Counted from the stretch's first letter, positions 40,801 to 53,299 are shown. The stretch: DNA of 64,000 nucleotides from Adiantum capillus-veneris (GCA_014529385.2 CM043962.1:129084074-129148073); one strand, 5' to 3'. Translations and numbers: made by a program. Notes: generated by a model from the letters alone, not told the origin.

Positions 40801-43800
40801 CAATTCTCTCATTTGATGGGTCATCCAAAATCTCCACAAGTTCTTTCATTTAATAATGTGTTTTAGTAGTAAATTATCTGGCCAAACGCCTATGGTTTGA
40901 AAACAAATTTGTTGGTCACATGCACAAAGCCTTCAAAAGAATTAGTTCTTCTGAAAAGAAATCAACTCAAGCAAGGTGCAAACCTAGTTTTTTGATGGAA
41001 TTATTTTGAGAACTATCACATGATGGTGTTGCCATTTAATGTCTCTTGCATTTGCGTGCATGGAAGCCAAAGGAAAAGTGGATGAGGTAATCAATTTGAT
41101 GCCATATGCTACATGTTTAAATTGGAGCCGTGATCAGTTATTTTCCAAATTTCTCATGCTTTATTGTTGCCACTTCTACGAGCTTAACAATCTGGTCATT
41201 GAACTACTTTGACCTCTCAATGGCATTATCATTAAGTTCTTGAACATTCTTAACGTGCTTTTCATGCAAAAGACATATAAGCAGCAAGGAGTTTCTTTGT
41301 TGCCCCCATTTCTTTTGAGAAAATGGAATCAACCTTTTGCAATAGGAAAATCTGCCTCAATATCCATCATCTACAAAGGCCAACTTCTCAATTACACTTT
41401 AAAATGGCGGCGATACATTGTTGAGAGCATCATTCTAGTAATAAATGTTTCTGTTGACCTTTAATTGACGGATTTCCACCGAATGCTGTGTAGATGATAG
41501 GCGACATTTGGATTGGATGCACCAACCAAAACGGTTGAATTATGGGACCCCCAATCATCAAGGAGTCAATTTTTTTCAAAATTTTTTGGCATGTTGATAA
41601 CGTCGTACGTTGTTAGTATATTGGATGACATTTTGAGCACACAATGAAGAAATAAAATCTAATTTGGGACTAAAGGTGGATATGATGATGAAGATAGTAG
41701 CTCTTCCAAGCAAAGCTTATGGAATATGGAGGGAAGAACTAGAGACGCTTCAATATGAGTAGCAATACATGGCTCTTGTTGTCCCTTTCTATACAATATA
41801 AATAATGACATTGTGAGACAAAATGAAAAAGTTGTGAAAGATGTAATATACCTTGTATGTAGCCGAATAACATTGACTAAATATATTATCACCTATGTGT
41901 TGGGCTTGGTTATTGACATAGGCATGCGGATCAAGCTCTTTGAAGAATTGCTTGTAAATATCTTTGTTGCGACGCCATTTTCTTGCATCATTTTTTGTCA
42001 TGTGTGTGAGGTCCATAATGAGGTCAATGTCGTAGGCATAGTGGAGCATTTCAAGAATGTAGGGTTTGATGCTTGTTTTTCTCTATAGTATTCTATTTGT
42101 GTCCTCTGTAGTTGTGTGGTCTTTGGACATGTCAATTTAAATTCCTAGTTTCTCAATGATCTCTCTAGTAAGGCGTGCACTAAATGATTGGGCTAGTGTC
42201 TACCTATCTTGTGATATAAATAAGAAAGCTAGCAAGAGTATAATATTCGTATGTTAATAGGTGTATGAAATTGACCAATTTCTCTTTTGATGTAGTCTTA
42301 TATGCATACTTGTCCATGAAAAATCACAATTCTTGGTAGTTTTGAGGATCCTATAATGTATGTTGCAAGGCGGTTGCTAGCAAGGTTAAGCAAGATGGTT
42401 TTTTTGAGTTATAATAGAATTGTGGCTCGAATCTCATGAATGGATAATGGATATTGTTGATTGATGGTTGGTATTTTTTAAATTTTTAGTGAACAATGGA
42501 TGTTATTGTATTGTCTTATTGCTGTCACTTGAGTCGATGTAGCAAGTATCTTCTGTGTGATCTTTCCGCCATGAAAAGTTGTACCTCCACACTATAGGAT
42601 TGTTATGCATATTGAAAACAAGGGCATCTAAAATGGTCGAACTAGAAAGTTAATGGGTCATAGAGTGTAGGGTAGCACTAGATGCCTAAGATTCCAATGG
42701 ATTATCTAGCAGCGACCTTTTCTCGAGTAATCCACATGCTATAGCATGCATCATTTTTGCAACACTGATTGAAATTTCAACAACACTAAGTAGGTGGGCA
42801 CGTATTTTTTTGTGCAGAAAAAAGCCATTGTTTGTAGTCAGGGGTGTGAATGGCAACATAGCCTGTGTGGGAATTATCTTTCTTGCAAGAAGCGCAAGAC
42901 ATCCATATATATTTCAATTATTCATGGTCCAAGGAATCAATCAATAACATTGAAGTTAGGGCAATGGAAGTATGTGGTTCAATTGTTGGGTATTGTTGGT
43001 TATCTTGGGATGTAGAATCTGCCACCACACAAGACGAACATATTTCTAGATTGGGGATAAGAATGTTACATTGTGTGGACCAATCTCTATGCAATGTAAT
43101 GACTTTAAGCCATGATCTAGTGTACAGACATCGGCTCGGTCTCTAGCTTTTTGATGCTCGAGTAGTAGCCTTGTAGAGCTAGAGATCCTCATTTTGAGAC
43201 TAGTACAAGACATAATAGTGTTTATTGGAAGTGTGTATGCATCAAATGGATACAAAAGTTGGCATCAAGCATCTTGCATTGAAGAAATAAACATGTTGTA
43301 CAAAATGAATGCGAATGTTGATGTCAAGGATCCAGCTTTTAAGAAAACATGTGGCTAAAGTAATGTACAAATAGTGGTATCAAAATGAAGAATTTAAACT
43401 ATACTACTAACCTGATATCTGAGTAGCAATCTTGCTGAATTGTACAAAATTGAGAAAGTCTTTTTCTCAAGCTATAAGAAAAACCATATAGCGAGTTAAA
43501 CTTTTTATCATGCAATGAGGAATATAAGACAAAGTCTAGAACAAATAGTGTACATTATACGAAAGTGCTATACGTAAGTTTGGGGAGTAGTTGGCACTGT
43601 GCATCCCCATAAACAATAATGGAACCTATGATACCCTATAGTTGAATTGTGTGGTCCAAGAACATGCATATGGAGATTTGGATGTAGATGAAAAACCTTT
43701 AGGAAGTACTGTGTGGCATTGTGTAGACATTTTTGGCATTGGGTTGTAGAGCTTGTCGTAAATGTAGAAAATATTTGTTGTAGCACAAAAGTCAAAAGGT

Positions 43801-44120
43801 GAAGGTTAGCAATGGTCATACTAAGAGGCCTTTTTCTAAGAGACTTTTTTCTCTAAGAGGATTTTTTTTTCATTACTCACACTAGGTAGATAATTGTTTT
43901 TGTCAAAGCCAAATTTTGATGGGCAAGGTGGGTAGCAAACATTGTTGAAACTCAACCTCAACCTTCAATTTTAAGTCTAGGTACTAATTTCAACTTCAAT
44001 TCTTAGTAACTTTTGAGAGAGAGAGAGAGAGAGAGAGAGTTTTAAAGAGAGAGACAATTAGAAGAATCTCAAAAAGATTCAATTTGAAGCCTTGGTCCAG
44101 GTTTTTGTACTTTTTACTTG

Positions 44121-44160
<40 letters not shown>

Positions 44161-44512
44161 CAAACAAAATTAATATGAGAGATATATATTCAAAGGAACG
44201 ATGAGATACAGATTAAAGACAGAGAGATCGGTGAAGTGAACATTAAAAAATTATGTTTCAATTTGCTGGGTCATCAGACCTACAAATGAAGCGCAAATTG
44301 ATATTTTCCATTGGAAAAAATAGAGTACTAGTACTTTCATTGATTACTTGGTTTTTTTGCTAGATAGTGAGTCAAAAACACGAGTCGGCAAATGATTGCT
44401 TGTGTAGTTGGGTTTTTGTGTCATCAAAGATCTAGAGCATTGCAGAGATTGCAAACGTACTTGATTTTGCAACTTCGCAAGTGTTGATGTACTTGCTGAT
44501 TTATTTGTGCTT
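37834..44512. other. Unassigned 6.7 kb
   Basis: AT-rich. Several minus-strand frames of 70-170 codons are present (38458-38964 Arg/Lys-rich; 39042-39320 ending EEESKKPKKTRKAL; 40475-40699; 41789-42049 with MTKNDARKWRRNKDIYKQFF). They give no recognisable domain and no clean termini. This may be a very old transposon remnant. GA runs occur at about 44017-44039 and 44126-44157. Confidence 0.5.
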
Positions 44513-44707
44513 TGACAACCCAACTTGGGCGGCCACTCCCATGTGAACAAAGTGTAATTTTCTTTAAAGGTCTATGCAATCTCTTTTTTTTTTTTTGTTG
44601 TGTTCAGCTGTGCCTTCTCTTATCTCTCTCTATCTCTTCTCTGCTTGCTCTCCTTGCCATTCTATCAGAGAAGAAATTCATCTGCGCTACATGACAAGCT
44701 CAACAAC

Positions 44708-44719
44708 TGGTATCAGAGC
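44708..44719 (+). promoter_or_regulatory. Primer binding site of the TRIM-like element
   Basis: TGGTATCAGAGC, an exact match to the initiator Met tRNA primer site, 2 bp after the LTR. Confidence 0.88.
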
Positions 44720-45200
44720 ATGGCAATATCAAGAGGTAATACCACATGCCGATACTCTTAAAGTACTTCTCAGAATACTGGATCTGAGGCATGGCAGGCT
44801 AGAGCTTAATACGGATGGCTATGGATGGATTATGCCAACCATGTTAACAGACTTGTAGGGGGGGCAATTATGATGGCTGGATCGACAATGACGACCAAGA
44901 TCCAAGTTGGAGATGCAGTGGAGAAGGTGGTTGCAGCAAGTCATGTACGACAACAAAAGGGCCGGACAACAACACACGAGCCAGACTGGGTAGAGCGGGA
45001 CGATGAATTCTGAGAGAAGCCGAAGAGCAATAGGTGAAGAGTTCAACCTTGTTGGCACCGCCCAAGCGGGCTACAGCAGAGCCCGACCATCACAGCCCGG
45101 CCATTGGCTGCGCCACTGATGAAAAATAGCAGTGCCAGCCTGCAGTAGTACACCACCAACGGGCGACAACACCAAAAACGGTGAGCATGAATGAGCTCCA

Positions 45201-45206
45201 TGCGCG

Positions 45207-45242
<36 letters not shown>
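45201..45242. repeat. GC/CA compound microsatellite
   Basis: Alternating GC then CA dinucleotides inside the TRIM-like element. Cys/Val frames across it are not genes. Confidence 0.95.
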
Positions 45243-45243
<1 letters not shown>

Positions 45244-45940
45244 TGACGTACGTACTGACGAAGCTCTCGCTGCACGCCAATTAAAAAAAAAAACTTTATG
45301 AGAGCCTTCAGGCTTTTATTGTCAAAAAAATAATAATGGCTTTATTTTAGTTTAGAGGGTCGTCACTCAAAGGCAAGCACATGATTTTGATCATAAGGGT
45401 GGTAATGTTTATGATAATAATGTATGACGATGATGATTCATTCAAAATTTTTTTTTCATGATATATGATGAGTTACCCCATTTACGATTATGATGATGTA
45501 AGGGATTATGCACTGCCCACGATGATGACAATGAATGGTGCCGTAGGTAAGACCTTTCCTATGACACTATGATAGGACTACTTTGTGAGCGTAGAATGAG
45601 TGCACTTGTGAACCTTGGTGATGCATCCATTTCGAGAACGGCCATGATGTATCAGACACTACACCTAAATGTATCAGTAGCACCTAGGGATGTGTTGATG
45701 ATGATGAGTATGCCAAGATTGGTTGAAGGGGGGGATTGTTGGGGTCAGCCCAACTTGGGCAATTACTCCCATGTGAACAAATTGTAAAAATTATTTAAGG
45801 TCTAAAAACTCGATGCAATCTCTCTCTTTTTTTTGGGTGTTCAGCTATGCCTTATCTTATCTCTCTCTATCTCTTGTCTGCTTGCTCTCCTTGCCATGTC
45901 TATCAGAGAAGCAATTCGCCTCCGCTATGCAAGCTCAACA

Positions 45941-47258
45941 GATATCACATACATTTATATAGGGTTTCGAAAAGAGGGAGGGGTGGAAAAGCTGTTGCTT
46001 GTCAATATCAACGGTGGTGCGTCATGAAAAGCGGGATAAGCTACTCGCAGCAGACTGTTATCAACACAATAGTTTAATAAAACATAGAGTAGCATGAGCA
46101 ACAAGTGATGTTGGATGTTACTAATGGCATGCATTCAGTTTATGTGGAGCATCATATGGCCTCATCAACCATGTAAAAAAGCAAGTAAATTGTAAACTTG
46201 TTGTTTTTTAAAATGCACAAAAATGAGTGTTCTCATATGAGTCTCTCGACTAACCTGCCAATCTCTAACCATCTTTGGTCCTCTGATACCATGAAGGAAT
46301 GAGGTGAAGAGAGGGAAATACACACTAAAGAGCGACAAAGCCTAGAGAGAATACCCAAGACTAATAACTCTAAAACACAATAGAATGCTTATACAACTAG
46401 AATGGAGAATGAGGGGTACGATGAGCATCAGGCTAGAAATGAACTTTGAACTTGACTCTAGGCATGGTGATGATTTCTTAGGGGTGATGTATTCATGTAA
46501 GCTCTCTCAAAGACAATTTGATATAGCCTTGGTTCAAACTTATTAAAATTTTGGTCCCTGAAAAAAACTATTATGGACAATTGAAAATATGGCAATGAAA
46601 CAATTCTATTGAGTTCTTCCACATGGCTCTTTGTGAGTCTCACCATTTTTGTTGCTAAAATTTCCAACTCCTATGTCTTGTCCTATGATAGGTATATGAG
46701 CCCCATATGCAATGATGATGGAGATACAAGGTGAAATAAGTGGTCCTCTGTACTAAGGAAGCCTCTAGCTGGAAGTGTATTTACCACTTATGCCATCATT
46801 GGTTGTTATACCCCAATAATGATTTGGGCTATAGACTAGACACTTTTAATTAGCCAAGGTGGTGCTAACTAATTGCTTATGCTTTCCCTTATCCCCTGCG
46901 TGCAATTTTGAATGATTTGGGTTAGTTTATCTTGACTTTTGTTGTTACCATATTTTTGTTATGCATAGCTTCCTAGACTTTGTTTGCCATGCGTCTTCCA
47001 CTTTTATCGCAACTTATCGATTGAGAATTATCAATGGTTTTTTCAACCCACCCTTTTTTCATCTTTTGTCCGCTCTAGCCTTGTCTTGCAACATTTTGTT
47101 CTCATGTGTGTTGCATTTTTCTATATTTCAAAGAGGTTTCTCTGATCCAACGCGTGTCATATGCACTACTCTTGTGTGAAGTGATTTTGATGGAGGAGAT
47201 TCCAGTAGGGGCTTCACTATCTCAATACTTTTTTTGGACATCCCTAACCTCTTCTTCT
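45941..47258. other. No supported gene; trace of a minus-strand primer site
   Basis: At 46280-46291 the plus strand reads CTCTGATACCA followed by TGAAGGAATGAGG. This has the form of an initiator Met tRNA end next to an LTR start, so a minus-strand LTR may begin at about 46291. No second LTR was found. Confidence 0.35.
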
Positions 47259-47261
47259 CTA

Positions 47262-47271
47262 CACTACAAGA
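47262..47271 (+). repeat. CACTA left terminal inverted repeat
   Basis: CACTACAAGA, perfect inverse of 54330-54339, preceded by the duplicated CTA. Confidence 0.95.
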
Positions 47272-47910
47272 CGTCGTGCAAAAATCGGTGCAGTACCGAC
47301 GAAATGAAGTTACTTTTTAAACTAAAAAGCACTGAAATAGGCCTCGGATGAGACACCGGTATTGTAGCGTTGGTATGACCATCGGTATAGCTGACGTCAG
47401 AATAAACCTTCAAAAACGCGTCGGAATATGCAACCTAATATACACCGATATTTGTATAGTGTATTCCGACGCTCCTCATACCATTGCTCCTACCGATGCT
47501 CATACCGTTACCTGTATCGACGACACAAACCTGCAATTTTTTTTTTGGGCAGAGAGGGTTGGGAACTAATGCTGCATGTACTGCAGCAAAAGAAAATAGC
47601 CCTCTCTGCCCAAAGGAAGAGTGCACAAGCAACCGTACTCCACCTACAAGCTGACGCTAAAGAGCGAGTGTATGGAAATTAGCAAAATTGTAAGAATAAC
47701 ATAACCTGTTAATATAATTAAAACATGAGTCGAAAACTGTAAAACCATAAACATAACCTGTTTGCCATACCATAACCATTACCATAACTTGCTTGTCATA
47801 CCATAACCATAACAGCCATACCATCATTGCACAACCATAACCATAACATGATTGCTATACCATCATAGCAAAACCATAACCATCACCTGATTGCCATACC
47901 ATCATTGCAC

Positions 47911-47993
47911 AACCATAACCATAACCATAACCATAACCATAACCATAACCATAACCATAACCATAACCATAACCATAACCATAACCATAACCA
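47911..47993. repeat. AACCAT hexamer array
   Basis: About 14 uninterrupted copies. Scattered degenerate copies extend left to about 47735 and right to 48030, with a longer period containing CATACCATCAT(A/T)GCA. Confidence 0.93.
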
Positions 47994-48181
47994 TCAGATG
48001 AATGTCATACCATCATAGCAAAACCATAATCTTAAGTTGACAGTCAGCCGTAGTAGGTCTAGAGGGACCTGCACCCCAAAGGTGCTGTGACATCACGATC
48101 CTTCACACACTTGCTTGCTACGTGGAGCAACTTGAACGACATAGAGCCAACAGGGTTTAGACAGATCATTCTCATCATTTT

Positions 48182-48529
48182 CTATCCATAGTGGATCATG
48201 TATGAACACAACTTGTTCACAATGCTGCGGAAGTACAAACGTATCCCGCACATCTGTCCACACCACCTAGAGTTCACTTGAATCAATCTACTCTTGTCTT
48301 TACGCACAGTTGCATTAGGGCCACTTGTAATAACTTTGAAGCACTTGACATCAAAGATAAACATATCAAAATTTCTAAAGCTAATCTTCAAGATGTCTTG
48401 GATGTAGCCAAAGTATTCAAGCTGGCTAGTCTCTGTATTCTCATCCCTGGCACTACTCCTACTTTCTTGGATGAAGCTTGCCCTAATACCATTGTCGAAA
48501 GTGACCCTTTGTTCGTCGATCCGTTGCAC
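48182..48529 (-). pseudogene. C-terminal transposase-associated fragment (DUF4216-like)
   Basis: 115-codon frame with TSQLEYFGYIQDILKISFRN and FDMFIFDVKCFKV. This resembles the DUF4216 segment found downstream of TNP2 transposases in plant CACTA elements (Y-G-x-L-x-D-I...). Recognition is by pattern only. Confidence 0.6.
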
Positions 48530-48701
48530 TCTTAAGTGTTTCCCATGTGACTAGAAAGCTCCATATTTGTGATACTGAGCCAGCCACAAAATTGAAACAG
48601 CCTAAAAGTTATTAAAGCAAACTAATCTTCATGTGGAGCTCAAAAAGGAAGCTGTGAAATATACATGCCAATCACAACCCCTTGACATCTCCTCTTCCTC
48701 T

Positions 48702-49894
48702 TCAGTAATCAACACTCCACTCCTCTGGAAAGTCAGACAATTTTTGTAGATGATCTGGAAAAGGAAGGTTTCTATTTGCACGGCTGCGCTTGAATTGAAG
48801 ACGATCTGTCAAACGTTGTTGCTTTTTCCATTCGTACCTCTCTAGACACTTTTGCATGATGTCTGAGTTGAGAAGGAAAAATCTCATAACCTTTTCTCGC
48901 ATTCTGATGTCCATCTTCCTAACGATGCCTTGTCCCTGCGGCTTGTCCCCTGTCACCTTGACGTTGACCTTAGTAGTCCACATTTGGGGCATCTCTGGAT
49001 CAATTGAGACAAAAAATTAATGATGAGGACAAGAGACTCTTGTACAAGCCATCCTTCGGCCATGCTACCCTTGGGGCGAGCCCTTTGACTAACAAACCCC
49101 TTTAAAGTCTTCATAAATCTCTCCAACAAGAACATCCACTTGCTATGGACCACGCCAACAACTGCAACTTCATCGACCACATGCACAAGTACATACATTT
49201 GGATGGTAAGAATGTTTGTTGGAAAGTACTTCTCCACCATGCACACTGCTTCAATAGCATTTAAGCGTGCTGCATCGATGCTGTCTTCTCTTATCTCTTT
49301 TGAACTGATCCAGCGTACCAACTCACTGATTTTGTAGATTGTTCTTCTAATGTCATCTGTCAAACAATCCTTTATGGCAATTGATAAGATGAACTCTTAA
49401 AATTTGTGCCAATCGTGGGACTTAAGACCACTGAGATTGTCATCTCTCGTAAAAGCCGTTTTCAAACATCGCATGCACCCTGTGGGAGTCTTGAATGAAG
49501 ATATAGTCTTCTTCACTTGTTGGTCTTTTGCGCGACTCAGAACCCATGGACCTTTTGGTATAGACCACTTTCCATTGGGTTTAAGGTGATGCCACATCTC
49601 TGGCATTCGATCCATAACCTGCAGGTCATCTCTTTGGGCCTTGCTCTCCCTTTTTCTAGTGATGGTCTTCTAAATGATCTCCCCCACATTCTTGAAGATG
49701 TGCATTGGGTCAAGAAAATGATTAATCAGCAGGTCACTCCAGTACGGGAGATCATGGAAAATAGAAAGTCTTTTCATTCCAGGTGGCATCCAATCTCCCC
49801 TCTCCAGCCACATGTTTTTCCAATCGCTCGCTTTCAGTGGATGCATGTCATGTTTGCATATGTTTGGTCCGCGTAGCTCATGTCCTTCAGGCAA
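48702..49894 (-). pseudogene. TNP2-type transposase, C-terminal half (broken)
   Basis: Successive frames: 49670-49894 (LSIFHDLPYWSDLLINHFLD, then PMHIFKNVGE, a conserved TNP2 block), 49397-49615 (GKWSIPKGPWVLSRAKDQQV and LSGLKSHDWHKF), 48953-49363 (ISELVRWISSKEI and the Glu/Lys-rich part after it), 48702-48992. Junctions are stops and frameshifts. The order matches TNP2, the En/Spm transposase that acts on the element ends. Confidence 0.75.
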
Positions 49895-50151
49895 AAATCT
49901 ACCATGTTCTCGTAAACTATATTGCTCAAATGCTCAGAGCGGCAGAAGCCAAGTCAAGGACCACATTTCGGACATGCATGATTGCACGAGTAACTCAAGC
50001 CTGAAACATCACAAAATTAAAATATAAAAGCGTTGACATAGCCATGAATCACATGTGTGTGAGGGTTTTAAAGGCACTTACCTACGCACTCACCGAAGCC
50101 TGGCCAATCGTGCATGGTCCACATGAGAATGCCTTGCACATGTACATTCCA

Positions 50152-50784
50152 TCATCCGATTGGTTGGGACATATCAACCACATCGATTCTTGTCCACAAG
50201 ATTTGGAGCACTTCTATAAGTGGTGCTAGATATACGTCCATGTTATTTGCTTTGTACTTTCTTGAGACGATCAATGACAACAACAGATGGCCCTTCTTGA
50301 TAGCGAGCCATGGTGGAAGATTATAATTAACCAGAAAAATAGGACACATGCTCCATGACGAACTCCGTAATCCAAATGGGTTTACTCCGTCCATTGCCAG
50401 ACCAAAACGGATACATCGATGCTCGTTCTTAAATGTAGGCCAACTTTCCTCTATGTGCTTGCATGCACGAGAGTCAGCAGGTAACCGCATAACATCATCT
50501 TTCAATCTAGTATTTGAGTGCCATGTCATCAAAGCGGCTATGGACTTGCACCTGAACATGCTCTTTATTCTTGGAATGATAGGAAAGTGTCGAAGAACCT
50601 TTGTAGAGATAAATTTTCCTTGTGTGTCCTCCCTATACCTATTTGATCCACAATTGGGACACTGTTCCAGGTTTGCATACTCATTGCGAAAAAGTATACA
50701 ATCATTAGGACATGCATGTATTTTTTGATAATCCAAGCCCAAATTAGTAAGAAGCTTTTTAGCGGCTGGACGGGTAGGGGGCAT
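50152..50784 (-). pseudogene. TNP2-type transposase, central part
   Basis: 210-codon frame with LGLDYQKIHACPNDCILFRN, the hallmark of the TNP2 (Transposase_21) family, then CPNCGSNRYREDTQGKFIST, VLRHFPIIPRIKSMFRCK and a C-terminal part that keeps FGLAMDGVNPFG and SSSWSMCPIFLVNYNLPPWL. An upstream frame at 50944-51165 supplies the preceding segment. A short intron (minus-strand GTAAAC...CAG, about 50816-50930) would join them, after which one TGA interrupts the frame. Confidence 0.85.
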
Positions 50785-50943
50785 GTGATTCCCTTCTGGT
50801 CATTCAACAACCTGACGTTACATGAACAAGTCAGCCCTTTGATCACTTTATGTGAACTGTAATTTGCACTTTACCATGCTTAGGATAAAATATGTTTACT
50901 TGAAAAGCTCTATGACTGAGGTGTCAGACCAACCGTAGACAAA

Positions 50944-51165
50944 CTACAAATTAAGCATTGCCAATGAGGTACGGAGAATTGAGATTTTTGCACCAATGTA
51001 GAGCGGCATGCGTGCAAGACTTTGCATCATCTCGCCCTCTTCATCGTTGCTATCATGCCATAGATATGAACAGGATGGTTGAGGTTGGTCCACAGTACTG
51101 CGTTCAATGTTGTCTCCTTCTATGTTGGAATCCATGTCAAAGAAAGCGTCCAACATCTGCTTCAT
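50944..51165 (-). pseudogene. TNP2-type transposase, N-terminal exon fragment
   Basis: 73-codon frame with acidic DMDSNIEGDNIERSTVD and LYIGAKISILRTSLAMLNL, which precedes FVYGWSDTSVIELFK after a stop. This is the usual block before the intron in plant TNP2 genes. The plus-strand frame covering the same bases (50958-51455) is its shadow. Confidence 0.6.
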
Positions 51166-51525
51166 CTCTACTTCTTGAAATGCCGCTTCAGGTATTAGTT
51201 GGGAGGACTCAGTCGATGGCTGCTCATTTGAAAATCGTCTTCTCTGGGATGAAGTTGGAGCAATATCTACTTGCGGACTTTGACCTTCAATCTCTAGACC
51301 ATGAGATCAATAACGCAGGTCTTGTACTTTCTCTATCGGAAAGAGACCCTGATTGCATATGTGTTGGTCGCAGATTGTTCGTTTTCAAAAGATCTGATGC
51401 TTGCAATGCGCACAAGGACATGCCATCATATCGTCCATACTTTATCTACCAATGATGCAAGAAATAATTAAAACACTCTAGTTGTTATAACTACATACTA
51501 CTAAGTACATGAAAAGCTTTAACAA

Positions 51526-51890
51526 CCTCACATTCTCTAGCCAGGGCCGATCCCCGTACACCTCGGTCTAGAGGTGCACAGAGATTAGGACCACAGGGTA
51601 ATAATCTCGTCTTTATTGGTCTATGACTATATATTAAAGTTCTTGAAGTCTGTGTGCACTTTTGAAGCCTAACTGCATTTTTTTAACTATTTTCTGCTAG
51701 CTCTAACAACCTCAAATTCTCTAGCCAGGCTCGATCCCCGCACACCTCGATCTAGAGGTGCACGGAAATTAGGACCACAGGATAATAATCTTGTCTTTAT
51801 TGGTCAATGACTATATATTCAGGTTCTTGAAGTCTGTGTGCACTTTTGAAATCTGACTGCATCTTTTCTACTATTAATTTGACGCTAGCT
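51526..51890. repeat. Two tandem copies of a 183-bp repeat
   Basis: ACCTCACATTCTCTAGCCAGG at 51526 and its near copy at 51709. Both continue through CTAGAGGTGCAC, TAGGACCACAGG and TCTTGAAGTCTGTGTGCACT. Confidence 0.85.
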
Positions 51891-52310
51891 CTAACCTAAC
51901 CTATAATCTAACCTAACCTATAGCATAAACCTAACCTAACTTATAACCTAGACCTAACCTATAACCTAACCGTTTGCGTTTTTAGAAGTACACGAGTCAT
52001 CTTCGAAGTCCGATTAAGTTTTTTCTACTATTAACTTGATGCTAGCTCTAACCTAACCTATAATCGTTATGCCTAACCTATAAGCTAACCTAACTTAAAA
52101 CCTATACCTAACCTAACTGAATGTAACCTAAATTATAACCTAAACCTAACCTATAACCTAACCTGACCGAAGTCCGTTTGCGTTTTTAGAAGTACACGAG
52201 TCATTTTCAAAGTCCGTTTGTATTTTTTCAACTATTATGCTGTCGATAGCTCTAACCTAACCTATAATCTCACCTAACCTATAACCTTCACCTAACCTAA
52301 CCTAACCTAA
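51891..52310. repeat. CCTAAC telomere-like arrays, left block
   Basis: Many CCTAAC/CCTATAAC units broken by two copies of a spacer (AGAAGTACACGAGTCAT at about 51985 and 52189). Related to, but not the same as, the plant telomere unit CCCTAAA. Confidence 0.85.
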
Positions 52311-52314
52311 TAAA

Positions 52315-53268
52315 AACAACACAATGGTGAGGTGTTTAGCAAAACGACAAGCCATACAGCTTGCCGACAATGCATATGCAATGTGGGCAAGCTCTATGGC
52401 TTGCCAATTTGGCAAACGACTCACCATTGTGTTGTTTTTAGAGTTGCAAAACGAATTTATGGCCTGAAAACTGCTCGCAGACATATAGACAACACAATGG
52501 CGAGCCGTTGGCAATATGGCAAGCCATAGAGCTTGCCCACAATGCATATGACTTGTGGGCAAGCTTTATGGCTTGCCGTATTGCCAAATGGATCGCCATT
52601 GTGTTGTTTTTAGGGGCAAGAGACAATTTTAGCGCTTGAAAATCGCTCGCAAACATATAGACAACACAATGGCCAGCCGTTGGCAATACGGCAAGCCATA
52701 GAGCTTGCCCACAATGCATGCCAAACGGATCTCCATTGTGTTGTTTTTAGGGCTGCTTAGCTATTTTAGGGCTTGAAAATCGCTTGCGGTCCTAAAAACA
52801 ACACAATGACAAGCCTTTTGGCAATAGGAAAAGCCATAGAGCTTCCCCTCAATGCATATGCCTTGTGGGTAAGCTTTATGGCTTGCCATATTGCCAAACG
52901 AATCGCCATTGTGTTGTTTTTTGGGACACAAGACAATTTTAGCGCTTGAAAATCGCTCGCAAACATATAGACAACACCATGGCGAGCCGTTTGGCAATAC
53001 AAAAAGCCATAAAGCTTGTCCACAATGCATATGCATTGTAAGCAAGATCTATGGCTTGCCATATTGCCAAACGGCTTGCCATGGTGTTATTTTCAGGGCC
53101 ACTTAGCTATTTTAGGACTTGAAAACCGCTCGCGGACATATAAACAACACAATGGCGAGCCGTTGGCAATACGGAAATCCATAGAGCTTGCCCACAATGC
53201 ATATGTGTTGTGTGTAAGCTTTATGGCTTGCCGTATTGACGAACGGATCGCCATTGTGTTGTTTTTAA
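52315..53268. repeat. Six tandem long hairpins (inverted repeats)
   Basis: Each unit starts (A)ACAACACAATGG and ends CCATTGTGTTGTTTTT, with arms of about 55-60 nt and a short loop near AATGCATATG. Units start at 52315, 52489, 52661, 52799, 52971 and 53143, spacing 174, 172, 138, 172 and 172. Arms read GGCAATACGGCAAGCCATAG against CTATGGCTTGCCGTATTGCC-type complements with few mismatches. The spacers carry a conserved ATTTTAGCGCTTGAAAATCG. Frames within the array mirror each other because of the palindromes and are not genes. Confidence 0.92.
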
Positions 53269-53299
53269 TATGCACTGTGGGTAAGCTCTATGGCTTGCC

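Larger units (their letters stand above)
44513..45940 (+). mobile_element. Small non-coding LTR element (TRIM-like), 1.43 kb
   Basis: Direct repeats 44513-44705 and 45737-45940 share CCCAACTTGGGC, CTCCCATGTGAACAAA, CTTATCTCTCTCTATCTCTT and the end AAGCTCAACA. Primer site TGGTATCAGAGC is at 44708-44719. A polypurine tract (AAGGGGGGGAT) lies just before 45737. The 1.03 kb interior encodes no gag or pol. No target duplication is visible. Confidence 0.82.

Noticed and set aside
50348-51455. Plus-strand frames of 126 and 165 codons
   Set aside because: They lie opposite the TNP2 transposase frames, whose conserved blocks are on the minus strand.
52315-53268. CRISPR-like array of regular repeats
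   Set aside because: Plant nuclear context; units are long palindromes with near-constant spacers, inside a CACTA element.
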